Below, in pieces: positions 34,621 to 43,171 of a stretch of 64,000 nucleotides of DNA. Position numbers and translations under genes: made by a program. The notes under the pieces were generated by a model. That model was not told where the DNA came from, did no database searches, and was given only the letters and a program-made list of their open reading frames with translations. The DNA comes from Roseovarius sp. (GTDB taxonomy: Bacteria > Pseudomonadota > Alphaproteobacteria > Rhodobacterales > Rhodobacteraceae): NCBI RefSeq assembly GCF_030373445.1, contig NZ_JAUCYU010000004.1:307477-371476 (forward strand), written 5' to 3'. Each line of letters starts with the position of its first letter. Position 1 is the stretch's first letter.

Positions 34621-35247
34621 ATGCAGGACAGTTCCCCGGCGGCGGAGACCCCGAAACCGAGCCGGATTCAGCGCCGGAACCGCAAGCGTATTCTCGACGC
34701 GGCGCTCGAGGTGTTCTCGCAATACGGCTTCCGAGGGGCGACGCTCGACCAGATCGCCACCGAGGCCGGGCTGTCGAAGCCGAACATCCTGTATTACTTC
34801 TCGGGCAAGGAAGAAATTCACGTCACCCTGCTCAACGCGCTGATGGATACCTGGCTCGATCCGCTGCGCAAGATCGACCCCGAGGGCGACCCGCTGGAGG
34901 AGTTGCTCCAATACGTCCATCGCAAGCTCGAGATGAGCCGCGAGTTTCCCCGCGAGAGCCGCCTCTTCGCCAACGAGATCATCCACGGCGCGCCACGCAT
35001 GGGCCCCGACCTCGAGACCGTGCTGAAGCCGCTGCTGGAACAGTCCGCCACGATGATCGACGGCTGGGTCGCCGAGGGCCGCATCGCGCCGGTCGACCCG
35101 CGTCACCTGATCTTCTCGATCTGGGCAACGACACAGCATTACGCCGATTTCGACGCGCAATTGCAGGTGTTGATGGAAGGCCAGGACGTTCTCGAGGGCG
35201 CCAGCGCCTATCTCGACACGCTCTACCGGCGGCTGCTGACGCCCTGA
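34621..35247 (+). CDS. rutR: TetR family regulator, RutR-like
   Basis: A 208-residue repressor. The N-terminal helix-turn-helix is 'RILDAALEVFSQYGFRGATLDQIATEAGLSKPNILYYFSGKEEI', very like RutR, and the C-terminal half ('ESRLFANEIIHGAPRMGPDLE') follows the RutR ligand-domain pattern. RutR responds to uracil/thymine and controls pyrimidine use. Here it is divergent from pyrimidine-catabolic genes with a matching operator. Start ATG at 34621 is preceded by GGAAAGGA. Confidence 0.88.
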   Translation: MQDSSPAAETPKPSRIQRRNRKRILDAALEVFSQYGFRGATLDQIATEAGLSKPNILYYFSGKEEIHVTLLNALMDTWLDPLRKIDPEGDPLEELLQYVHRKLEMSREFPRESRLFANEIIHGAPRMGPDLETVLKPLLEQSATMIDGWVAEGRIAPVDPRHLIFSIWATTQHYADFDAQLQVLMEGQDVLEGASAYLDTLYRRLLTP

Positions 35248-35310
35248 CGCAGGCTGGACGGGCGGCGCCCCCGCGCTACCCTCTAGCGTCTCGTGAAACG
35301 GAGCTGTCCC

Positions 35311-35769
35311 ATGCCTGCCAAACGCCCCAAGCTTGTCGGCATCAACCATGTCGCCCTCGAAGTGGGTGACATCGGGGATGCGCTCGATTTCTACGGCCAG
35401 TGGTTCGATTTCGAGCTGCGCGGGCGCGGCGAGGGCTCGGCCTTCCTCGACATGGGCGACCAGTTCCTCGCCCTGATGGAGGTGGAGGAGATCACCACCG
35501 ACAATCACCGCCATTTCGGCCTCGTCGTGGATGATCGCGACGGGCTGCGCGCCAGGATGGAAGCGGCGGGGATCACCTTCGTGTCCGAAAAGCGGTTCGA
35601 CTTCCTCGACCCCTGGGGCAACCGGGTCGAGGTCGTGGCCTACCCGGATATCCAGTTCCTCAAGGCCCGCGAGGTGCTCGACTCCTCGGGGCATGAAGGC
35701 CTGCGCAAGTCGGAGGAGGCGCTGGAGGAACTGCGCGAGAAGGGGATCGACCCGCCAGCCGACGCCTGA
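35311..35769 (+). CDS. VOC superfamily protein
   Basis: A 152-residue glyoxalase/dioxygenase-fold protein: 'GINHVALEVGDIGDALDFYGQWFDFELRG' in the first module and 'FDFLDPWGNRVEVVAYPDIQF' in the second, with His, Glu and Glu-like residues positioned for metal binding. A charged helical tail follows (about residues 120-152). ATG at 35311 (MPAKRPK) is preferred. It lies 63 bases after the RutR-like gene and could share its transcript, but the function is unknown. Confidence 0.85.
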   Translation: MPAKRPKLVGINHVALEVGDIGDALDFYGQWFDFELRGRGEGSAFLDMGDQFLALMEVEEITTDNHRHFGLVVDDRDGLRARMEAAGITFVSEKRFDFLDPWGNRVEVVAYPDIQFLKAREVLDSSGHEGLRKSEEALEELREKGIDPPADA

Positions 35770-35813
35770 CCGCGCTTGCCGGGTCATTGGCCCGCTGCTA
35801 CGCTCTTTCCAGC

Positions 35814-37763
35814 ATGTTCAGGACCTTATCCCTTCCGGCGACTGCATTGCTGGCGCTGCTTTTTGCGCCGCTATCCACCGCGGCGGAGGGTCTGCCGGAT
35901 ACAGCCGCGATCCTGGCCGATTTCGGGGTGAATGTCAGCCATGGCGCTGCAAGCGGCTACGTGCCCGACGCCACCTGCGCGGAGTGCCACGCCGACAAGG
36001 CCGAAAGCTTTGCCGAGATGGGCATGGCCCGCAGCTTCTACCGCCCTGCCGCCGAGAAGGTGATCGAGGATTTCGAGCCGGGCACCTATTTCCACGCCCC
36101 ATCGAACCGGCATTACCGGATGGAATGGCGCGACGGCACCTACTGGTTCCACCGCCACCGGCTTACCCCGGACGGGACGGAGATTGACCGGTTCTCGGTC
36201 GCCGTCGACTGGGTTCTGGGGTCGGGCAACCATTCCCGCGTCTACCTGTACCAGACTCCTGACGGCGCCCTGCACCAGTTGCCTCTGGCGTGGTACTCGC
36301 AGGAGGGAAAATGGGCCATGGCGCCGGGCTATGAGTTCGCCGATCACGGCGGTGTGCTGCGCGAGGTCAGCCCGCGCTGCATGGGATGTCACAACGCCTA
36401 TGCCGAGTACGCGGAGGGCAGCGGGCGTGAGGGGATGGCGTGGCTCTACCCCGCCGACCTGCCCGAGGGGATCGGCTGCCAGCGCTGCCACGGCCCTGGG
36501 GCAGAGCATGTGCGCCACGCCATGACCGGCGATACAGATATCGAAACGCTGCGGGCCGCCATCGTCCAGCCGGGCAAGCTTGATCGCGAGCGGCTCTACT
36601 CGATCTGTTACGGCTGTCACATGCAGCCCACCGTGGCGGTGAACGGCCAGTTCCGGCTGGGCCGGGGGCCGTATTCCTTTCGGCCGGGGCAGGATCTGGG
36701 CGATTTCATCCTCCAACTCGACATCGTCGACGGCCATCGCGAACAGGGGGAACGGTTTGACATCAACCACCACCCCTACCGCATGGAGCAGAGCGCCTGT
36801 TTCACCGCCAGCGAGGGTGCGCTGGGCTGCCTGACCTGCCACGATCCGCATGTGAAGATCAAACCCGAGGAGCGGGCGGCGCATTACCGCGAGGCCTGCC
36901 TGAGCTGCCACGAAACCGACGCCAACGGCTTGCCCGAGATGGTGCTGGCGGAGGGGCTGCACCCCGACATTGCCGCAAGCGAGGATTGCACCACCTGCCA
37001 CATGCCCGAGCGGCGCACGCAGGACGTGATCGAGGTCTGGATGACCGATCACCGCATCGTCCGGCGCCCCGGTACAGGCCTGCTGGAACCGATCGAGAAG
37101 CTGCCGGCGCAGGTGCTCGAGGTCTACCTTGCCGACCCCGATGCGGCCGTGCCCGAGGACGAGGCGCTGGCGCTCAAGATCGCGGCCGTTCTGCAGCACA
37201 CGGGCTATCGGGCGGGATATGCGGCAAACGCGCTGCGCGATCTGCTGGCCGAAAACCCGATCGCCGCGCATGAGCCGTGGATGCACCTGCTGCGCGCCTA
37301 CGTGACCCAGAACCGTTTCGTCGAGGCAGACCGTATCGCCGAGCACACCCTCTCGCTAGATCCGGCAAACCACACCAGCGTCAACCTCGCCGCCTCGGCC
37401 TTTTTCAAGACCGGTCAGCAGGGGCGCGCCATCCGCCTGCAACAGGATCGGCTGGCAGCGGACCCCGGCGTTGCAAGCGGCCAGATCAACCTTGCCGGGA
37501 TGCTGTATGACAGCGGCGATATCGACGGCGCCTGGGCCGCCGCCCAACAAGCGCTGGCCCTGCGCCCGGTGTCGTGGCGGGCGATGGCGCTGCTTGGCCG
37601 GATCGCCGCCGATGCCGGAGAGACCGATGCGGCCATCGGGCACCTGACCCGCGCGTTAGACGTCGCGCCCGAGGCCGACGACCTGCGCCGCGACCTGATT
37701 GCCCTGCTGGAATTCGCGGGCCGTACCGATGAGGCTGCCCGCCATGCGGCGATGCTCGACTGA
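35814..37763 (+). CDS. Heptaheme cytochrome c with C-terminal TPR domain
   Basis: A 649-residue periplasmic protein with a signal peptide (residues 1-24, ending 'STAAEG'). Seven CxxCH haem sites start at Cys55, Cys189, Cys222, Cys265, Cys339, Cys362 and Cys392. The unusual gap between the first and second site (134 residues) holds a beta-rich segment. Residues about 455-645 form tetratricopeptide-like helices ('AWAAAQQALALRPVSWRAMALLGRIAADAGETDAAIGHLTRAL'), likely for protein contacts. The pattern resembles cytochrome c554/NrfH-superfamily multihaem proteins but I cannot name an exact family. No partner oxidoreductase gene lies beside it. ATG at 35814 is chosen because a signal peptide follows. 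Confidence 0.85.
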   Translation: MFRTLSLPATALLALLFAPLSTAAEGLPDTAAILADFGVNVSHGAASGYVPDATCAECHADKAESFAEMGMARSFYRPAAEKVIEDFEPGTYFHAPSNRHYRMEWRDGTYWFHRHRLTPDGTEIDRFSVAVDWVLGSGNHSRVYLYQTPDGALHQLPLAWYSQEGKWAMAPGYEFADHGGVLREVSPRCMGCHNAYAEYAEGSGREGMAWLYPADLPEGIGCQRCHGPGAEHVRHAMTGDTDIETLRAAIVQPGKLDRERLYSICYGCHMQPTVAVNGQFRLGRGPYSFRPGQDLGDFILQLDIVDGHREQGERFDINHHPYRMEQSACFTASEGALGCLTCHDPHVKIKPEERAAHYREACLSCHETDANGLPEMVLAEGLHPDIAASEDCTTCHMPERRTQDVIEVWMTDHRIVRRPGTGLLEPIEKLPAQVLEVYLADPDAAVPEDEALALKIAAVLQHTGYRAGYAANALRDLLAENPIAAHEPWMHLLRAYVTQNRFVEADRIAEHTLSLDPANHTSVNLAASAFFKTGQQGRAIRLQQDRLAADPGVASGQINLAGMLYDSGDIDGAWAAAQQALALRPVSWRAMALLGRIAADAGETDAAIGHLTRALDVAPEADDLRRDLIALLEFAGRTDEAARHAAMLD

Positions 37764-37769
37764 GCCGGG

Positions 37770-39458
37770 CTACCCCAGCAGCCGCCGCGCGATCACCTGC
37801 GCCTGGATCTCGGCCGCGCCTTCGAAGATGTTCAGGATCCGCGCATCGCACAGCACCCGGCTGATCGAATATTCCAGCGCGAAGCCGTTGCCGCCATGGA
37901 TCTGCAGCCCGTTATCCGCCGCCGCCCACGCCACCCGGGCGCCCAGCAGCTTGGCCATCCCGGCCTCGAGGTCGCAGCGGTGGCCGTTATCCTTTTCCCA
38001 TGCGCTGTAATAGGTCAGCTGGCGGGCGATCATGATCTCGACCGCCATCATCGCCAGCTTGCCCGACACGCGCGGAAACTCGATCAGCGACTTGCCAAAC
38101 TGTTTGCGGTCGACGGCATAGCGCATGGCGATATCCAGCGCCGACTGCGCCACACCGATGGCGCGGGCGGCGGTCTGGATGCGGGCGCTCTCGAATGTCT
38201 CCATGAGCTGCTTGAAGCCCTTGCCCTCTTCGCCGCCCAGAAGGTTCTCGCCCTTGACCATGAAGTTGTCGAAGCCAAGCTCGTATTCCTTCATGCCGCG
38301 ATAGCCCAGCACCTCGATCTCGCCGCCGGTCATGCCCTCGGTGGGGAAGGGGGCCTCGTCGGTGCCCGGCGTCTTCTCGGCCAGGAACATCGACAGGCCC
38401 TTGTAGTCGGTCGTCGACGGATCGGTCCGCGCCAGCAGCGTCATCACGTGGGTGCGCGCGGCATGGGTGATCCAGGTCTTGTTGCCGGTGATGCTGTAAT
38501 CGCCGTTCTCGTCCTTCACCGCGCGGGTGCGCAGGCTGCCCAGGTCCGAGCCGGTGTTGGGTTCGGTAAAGACGGCCGTCGGCAGGATTTCACCGCTCGC
38601 GATCTTCGGCAGCCAGTGCGATTTCTGGTCGTCCGTGCCCCCGGCCAGGATCAGCTCCGCCGCGATCTCCGACCGCGTGCCGAGCGAGCCGACGCCGATA
38701 TACCCGCGCGACAGCTCTTCCGAAACCACCACCATCGACGCCTTCGACAGGCCCAGCCCGCCAAGGTTCTCGGGAATGGTCAGGCCGAACACGCCCATCT
38801 CGGCCAGCTCCTCGATGATCTCCATCGGGATCAGCTCGTCCTTGAGGTGCCATTCGTGCGCGTGCGGCTCGACCTTGTCGAGCGCGAAGCGGCGGAACTG
38901 CTCGCGGATCATCTCCAGCTCTTCATCGAGCCCGGTGGCGCCCACCGTGGTCTCGGCGCTGCGCTCCTGCATCAGCTCGACAAGCCGCGTGCGCGCGGCC
39001 TGGCTGTTGCCGCGGGCCATCAGGGTCTGCACTTCGCTGCACTGGAAGCCCGGCAGCGCATCCCAGCCAAGGCCCATCTCCTGCAGGCGCACCACCTCGC
39101 CCTGGTTCATGGCGATGCCGCCGGCAATCTGGTGCAGGTACTCGCCAAAGGCGATCTGGTGAATAAGCTGCTCGACCTCGCCGAACTTGCCGTCCTCCTT
39201 CAGCCCCTCGGCCCATTTCTGCATCTGCCGCAGCGCTTCGACGTAGGTCGCCAGCCACGCCAGCCCGTGCGCCGCGCTCTGGTGCGCCTCCACGGCGCGC
39301 GACGACACGCGGCCATCGACGACGACCATGGCCCGCACGGCCTCCTTCGCGGCTTCCAGCACGGTTTCGGCGGGCGCCACTGCGGCGCCGGTGAGGGTCA
39401 GAAGATCGTCCAGCACGACCGGGTTCGACGTCACGCTGTCCTGTCCGTCATGAGCCAT
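37770..39458 (-). CDS. mcd: (2S)-methylsuccinyl-CoA dehydrogenase
   Basis: A 562-residue acyl-CoA dehydrogenase that oxidises (2S)-methylsuccinyl-CoA to mesaconyl-CoA in the ethylmalonyl-CoA pathway of C2 assimilation. Beyond the normal 380-residue acyl-CoA dehydrogenase body ('FTEPNTGSDLGSLRT', 'GNKTWITHA', 'QIHGGNGF'), it carries the roughly 165-residue N-terminal extension with 'AAHGLAWLATYVEALRQM' that distinguishes Mcd. It delivers electrons to ETF (genes near 55 kb). Other pathway genes are not adjacent. Confidence 0.87.
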   Translation of the reverse strand: MAHDGQDSVTSNPVVLDDLLTLTGAAVAPAETVLEAAKEAVRAMVVVDGRVSSRAVEAHQSAAHGLAWLATYVEALRQMQKWAEGLKEDGKFGEVEQLIHQIAFGEYLHQIAGGIAMNQGEVVRLQEMGLGWDALPGFQCSEVQTLMARGNSQAARTRLVELMQERSAETTVGATGLDEELEMIREQFRRFALDKVEPHAHEWHLKDELIPMEIIEELAEMGVFGLTIPENLGGLGLSKASMVVVSEELSRGYIGVGSLGTRSEIAAELILAGGTDDQKSHWLPKIASGEILPTAVFTEPNTGSDLGSLRTRAVKDENGDYSITGNKTWITHAARTHVMTLLARTDPSTTDYKGLSMFLAEKTPGTDEAPFPTEGMTGGEIEVLGYRGMKEYELGFDNFMVKGENLLGGEEGKGFKQLMETFESARIQTAARAIGVAQSALDIAMRYAVDRKQFGKSLIEFPRVSGKLAMMAVEIMIARQLTYYSAWEKDNGHRCDLEAGMAKLLGARVAWAAADNGLQIHGGNGFALEYSISRVLCDARILNIFEGAAEIQAQVIARRLLG

Positions 39459-39645
39459 GAATCAGTTCCCCTTTTCGAAGTCGCCCCGTCCTAGCCACTT
39501 TGCAGGTGCAGCGCAACTATTATGCCGAATACCCTTAGGTTTTGTTCTAATCTTGCGCCCTCATGCCGCACGCGCAGCACGCCTTCCAGCTGCCAAACCT
39601 CAAATAGCCCGTGCGCCCGCCGGGGAAAGTGCTAGGAGGGGGCCG

Positions 39646-40407
39646 ATGGACGCACTTACGCCGGAACTGGTGGCCGTCGCCTGCGCGGTGGCCCTGCTGG
39701 CCGGCCTCGTCAAGGGGCTGGTCGGTTTCGCCATGCCGATGATCCTGATTTCCGGGCTCAGCATGATGGTGCCGCCCGACGTGGCGCTGGGCTGGCTGAT
39801 CCTGCCGACCTTGGTCACAAATCTCTGGCAGGCCCTGCGGCAGGGGGCGGGGGCGGCATGGGCCTCGGTCCGCCGCTTCCGGCGCTTCCTGCTAGCGGGG
39901 TTCGTGCTGATGGTCTTCGCCGCCCAGCTTGTCACCTCGATCCCCAGCGGGGTGCTGTTCCTTGTGATCGGCGTGCCGATGACGCTTTACGCCGGGCTCA
40001 CCCTGGCGGGCCGCCCTCTGCGCCTCCCCAGCCCGCCGGGCGCGCGGGTGGAATACGGTGCCGGGGCCGTGGCGGGGTTCTTCGGCGGCATCTCGGGCGT
40101 CTGGGGCCCGCCTACCGTGGCGCTGCTGACTGCGCTCGACACCGAGAAATCCGAACATCTGCGCGTGCAGGGCGTGATCTACGGCGCGGGCGCCGTGGTG
40201 CTGATGGGCGCACACCTCGCCTCGGGCGTGCTCAACGCCGAGACATTCAAGGTCTCGGCCCTGCTGGTGCCGCCGGCGCTCCTGGGCATCTGGGCGGGCT
40301 TTGCCATCAATGACCGGATCGACCAGGCCGCCTTCCGACGGCTGACCCTGATCCTTCTGCTGCTGGCAGGCCTCAACCTCCTGCGCCGCGCCCTCTTCGC
40401 GGGGTGA
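39646..40407 (+). CDS. TauE/SafE family membrane permease
   Basis: A 253-residue inner-membrane protein with seven to eight helices of the TauE/SafE (DUF81) sulfite-exporter family. The first helix has 'LLAGLVKGLVGFAMPMIL', and the second repeat 'GAVAGFFGGISGVWGPPTVALL' gives the family's internal symmetry. Substrates in the family are sulfite, sulfoacetate and other small anions. GGAGGGGG lies just before the ATG at 39646. The unannotated gap from mcd (39459-39645) shows no other gene. Confidence 0.88.
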   Translation: MDALTPELVAVACAVALLAGLVKGLVGFAMPMILISGLSMMVPPDVALGWLILPTLVTNLWQALRQGAGAAWASVRRFRRFLLAGFVLMVFAAQLVTSIPSGVLFLVIGVPMTLYAGLTLAGRPLRLPSPPGARVEYGAGAVAGFFGGISGVWGPPTVALLTALDTEKSEHLRVQGVIYGAGAVVLMGAHLASGVLNAETFKVSALLVPPALLGIWAGFAINDRIDQAAFRRLTLILLLLAGLNLLRRALFAG

Positions 40408-40417
40408 CACGGCCCGG

Positions 40418-40498
40418 CTTCTTCTGGCCGGAAATATCCCGGGGGAGGCGTTGGACCCCTGCAGGGGTCCAACGTTGGGGGCAGCGCCCCCTTCCAAC
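40418..40498 (+). repeat. Dispersed intergenic hairpin element, copy 3
   Basis: Begins CTTCTTCTGGCCGGAAATAT, then CCCGGGGGAGGC, then a 24-bp perfect palindrome (40450-40473, core GACCCCTGCAGGGGTC), then GGGGGC-AGC-GCCCCC. It follows the permease stop by 10 bases. Its stem differs from that of copy 1 yet remains self-complementary. Confidence 0.8.
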
Positions 40499-40555
40499 AC
40501 CGCATCTTATCCGCTAAAGCCCGCGTGAGTTCGAAAAACCGGCGGAAGACGCACG

Positions 40556-42955
40556 ATGAAATTCACCCTGTCCTGGCTCAAAGACCACCTTGAAACGACC
40601 GCCACGGTCGATGAAATCGCCGAGGCGCTGACCGATCTCGGTCTCGAGGTCGAGGAAATCTCGAACCCCGCCGCCCGCCTGTCGGCCTTTACCATCGGCA
40701 AGGTCGTCAAGGCCGAGCAGCACCCCGATGCCGACCGGCTCCGCGTCTGCCAGGTGATGACGGACGAGGGCGAAAAGCAGATCATCTGCGGCGCCCCCAA
40801 TGCCCGCGAGGGGATCACGGTCGTGATCGCCAAGCCCGGTGTCTACGTGCCCGGCATCGATACCACCATCGGCGTCGGCAAGATCCGCGGCATCGAGAGC
40901 TTCGGCATGATGTGCTCGGAGCGCGAGATGGAGCTTTCCGAAGAGCATGACGGCATCATCGAACTGCCGTCGGGCGAGGTGGGTCAGAGTTTTACTGACT
41001 GGCTGGCCGCCAATGACCCGGCCAAGGTCGACCCGGTGATCGAGATCGCCATCACCCCAAACCGCCCCGACGCGCTGGGCGTGCGCGGCATCGCCCTCGA
41101 CCTTGCCGCGCGTGGCATCGGCACGATGAAGCCCGCCCCCGAGGCCCATGTCGAGGGGCAGTTCCCGTGCCCGATCGACGTCACCATCGATGACGACACG
41201 CGCGAGAGCGGCTGCCATGTCTTCGCCGGCCGCCTGATCCGGAATGTGAAGAACGGCCCCAGCCCCGAATGGCTGCAGGACCGTCTGCGCGCCATCGGCC
41301 TGCGCCCGATCTCGGCGCTGGTGGATATCACCAACTTCTTCACCCATGACCGCAACCGCCCCCTGCACGTGTTCGACGCCGACAAGGTCAAGGGCAACCT
41401 GCGCATCCACCGCGCCAAGGGCGGCGAAACGCTGGAAGGGCTCGACGAGAAGACCTACACCTTCTCGGAAGGGCAGGTGGTGATCTCCGACGACGAGGGC
41501 GTCGAGAGCATCGCCGGCATCATGGGGGGCCTTGCCACCGGCTGTACCGAAGAGACGACCAACGTGTTTCTCGAGGCCGCCGTCTGGGATCATATCCAGA
41601 TCGCCCATACCGGCCGCGCGCTCAAGATCAACTCCGACGCCCGCTACCGCAACGAGCGCGGCATCGACCCGGAATTCAATATGCAGGGTCACGAGCTGGC
41701 CACGCAGATGATCCTCGATCTCTGTGGCGGCGAGCCGTCCAGCGTGGTCGTCGCGGGCGAGGTGCCCGATGTCAGCCGCGCCTACCGGCTTGATCCCGCG
41801 CGGGTGCAGTCGCTTGTCGGCATGGACATTCCCGAAAGCGACCAGCGCCAGACGCTCACCCGGCTCGGCTTCCGGCTCGAGGGCAACATGGCCCACGTGC
41901 CAAGCTGGCGCCCCGACGTGATGGGCGAGGCGGATCTGGTGGAAGAGGTGGCCCGCGTCGCCTCGCTGACGAAGCTGAAGGGCAAGCCCATGCCGCGCAT
42001 GTCGGCCGGCGTGCCCAAGCCCATCCTGAGCCCGATCCAGAAGCGCGAGCAGATCGCGCGCCGCACCTGTGCCGCGCTTGGCTACAACGAATGCGTCACC
42101 TACAGCTTCATCGACAAACCGGCGGCCGAGCTTTTCGGCGGCGGCACCGATGCCGAGATGCTGGCGAACCCGATCAGCTCGGAAATGAGCCACATGCGCC
42201 CGGCGCTGCTGCCCGGCCTGTTGCAGGCCGCCGCCCGCAACCAGGCGCGCGGGATCATGGACATGGCGCTCTTCGAGGTGGGTCACGCCTTCCAGGGCGG
42301 TGAGCCGGGTGAACAGCACCTGCTGGCCACCGGCATCCTTGTCGGCCGCACCGGTCCCAAGGACGTCCACGGCCAGTCGCGCGCCGTCGATCTGTATGAC
42401 GCCAAGGCCGATGCCGAGGCCGTGCTTTCCGCCATCGGCGCCCCGGCGAAAGTACAGATATTGCGCGATGCCGAGGGCTGGTGGCACCCGGGCCGCCACG
42501 GCAAGATTTGCCTGGGCCCGAAAAAGGTGCTGGGCATCTTCGGCGAACTGCACCCCAAGGTGTTGCGCGAGATGGATGTGAAAGGCCCCGTCGTCGGCTT
42601 CACCATCTGGCCCGCCGAGGTGCCGCTGCCCCGCAAGGCCGGCGCCAACCGCGGTGCGCTCGAGGTGAGCGGGCTGCAGGCGGTCGAGCGTGACTTCGCC
42701 TTCGTGGTCGATGCGAATGTCGAGGCGCTCAACCTCGTCAACGCCGCCGCCGGGGCCGACAAGGCGCTTATCGAGGATGTCCGCGTTTTCGACGAGTTCA
42801 TCGGCGGCAGCCTCGGCGAGGGCAAGAAAAGCCTCGCCATCACCGTGCGCCTGCAACCGACCGACAGCACCCTGAAGGACGCCGATATCGAGGCCGTGTC
42901 GCAGAAGATCGTCGAGAAGGTCGAGAAAGCCACCGGCGGCGTGCTGCGCAAGTAA
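40556..42955 (+). CDS. pheT: Phenylalanyl-tRNA synthetase beta subunit
   Basis: A 799-residue cytosolic subunit that pairs with PheS to charge tRNA-Phe. Visible parts are the N-terminal 'MKFTLSWLKDHLETTATVDEI', the OB-fold tRNA-binding domain ('VKAEQHPDADRLRVCQV'), B3/B4 editing domain ('FVDITNFF'-like 'LVDITNFFTHDRNRPLHVFDADKV'), the B5 and core-like domains, and the C-terminal FDX-ACB anticodon-binding domain ('DVRVFDEFIGGSLGEGKKSLAITV'). pheS is not directly upstream; a permease gene and a repeat element are. Confidence 0.96.
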   Translation: MKFTLSWLKDHLETTATVDEIAEALTDLGLEVEEISNPAARLSAFTIGKVVKAEQHPDADRLRVCQVMTDEGEKQIICGAPNAREGITVVIAKPGVYVPGIDTTIGVGKIRGIESFGMMCSEREMELSEEHDGIIELPSGEVGQSFTDWLAANDPAKVDPVIEIAITPNRPDALGVRGIALDLAARGIGTMKPAPEAHVEGQFPCPIDVTIDDDTRESGCHVFAGRLIRNVKNGPSPEWLQDRLRAIGLRPISALVDITNFFTHDRNRPLHVFDADKVKGNLRIHRAKGGETLEGLDEKTYTFSEGQVVISDDEGVESIAGIMGGLATGCTEETTNVFLEAAVWDHIQIAHTGRALKINSDARYRNERGIDPEFNMQGHELATQMILDLCGGEPSSVVVAGEVPDVSRAYRLDPARVQSLVGMDIPESDQRQTLTRLGFRLEGNMAHVPSWRPDVMGEADLVEEVARVASLTKLKGKPMPRMSAGVPKPILSPIQKREQIARRTCAALGYNECVTYSFIDKPAAELFGGGTDAEMLANPISSEMSHMRPALLPGLLQAAARNQARGIMDMALFEVGHAFQGGEPGEQHLLATGILVGRTGPKDVHGQSRAVDLYDAKADAEAVLSAIGAPAKVQILRDAEGWWHPGRHGKICLGPKKVLGIFGELHPKVLREMDVKGPVVGFTIWPAEVPLPRKAGANRGALEVSGLQAVERDFAFVVDANVEALNLVNAAAGADKALIEDVRVFDEFIGGSLGEGKKSLAITVRLQPTDSTLKDADIEAVSQKIVEKVEKATGGVLRK

Positions 42956-42992
42956 CGTGACCCGCCGGTCACAGTTTCCCTGAGTGAATTTC

Positions 42993-43022
42993 AGAAGGGC
43001 TTGAGGCGACTCGAGCCCTTCT
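42993..43022 (+). terminator. Hairpin after pheT
   Basis: AGAAGGGCT (42993-43001) pairs with AGCCCTTCT (43014-43022), with an inner GAG/CTC pair, 37 bases past the pheT stop. No T-run follows, so function as a terminator is likely but not certain. Confidence 0.55.
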
Positions 43023-43070
43023 CGTATTCAGGCGCCTTACGCAACGACTCCCACTTTGCAGGAGAGAGAC

Positions 43071-43118
43071 ATGTCTGCACACGATTGGCGGCCAAGCCCG
43101 CCCGACAAGACCCTCTAG
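43071..43118 (+). CDS. Possible 15-residue ORF
   Basis: MSAHDWRPSPPDKTL, preceded at ideal spacing by GGAGAGAGAC. It lies between the pheT hairpin and the start of the next gene, and an imperfect GCCCGC/GCGGGC hairpin follows its stop. It could be a leader peptide for the downstream gene or a chance ORF; only the strong ribosome binding site supports it. Confidence 0.3.
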   Translation: MSAHDWRPSPPDKTL

Positions 43119-43171
43119 TTGCCCGCGGCCTGACCTGCGGGCGCGATGGCGCATACCCCAGGATCAGACCG

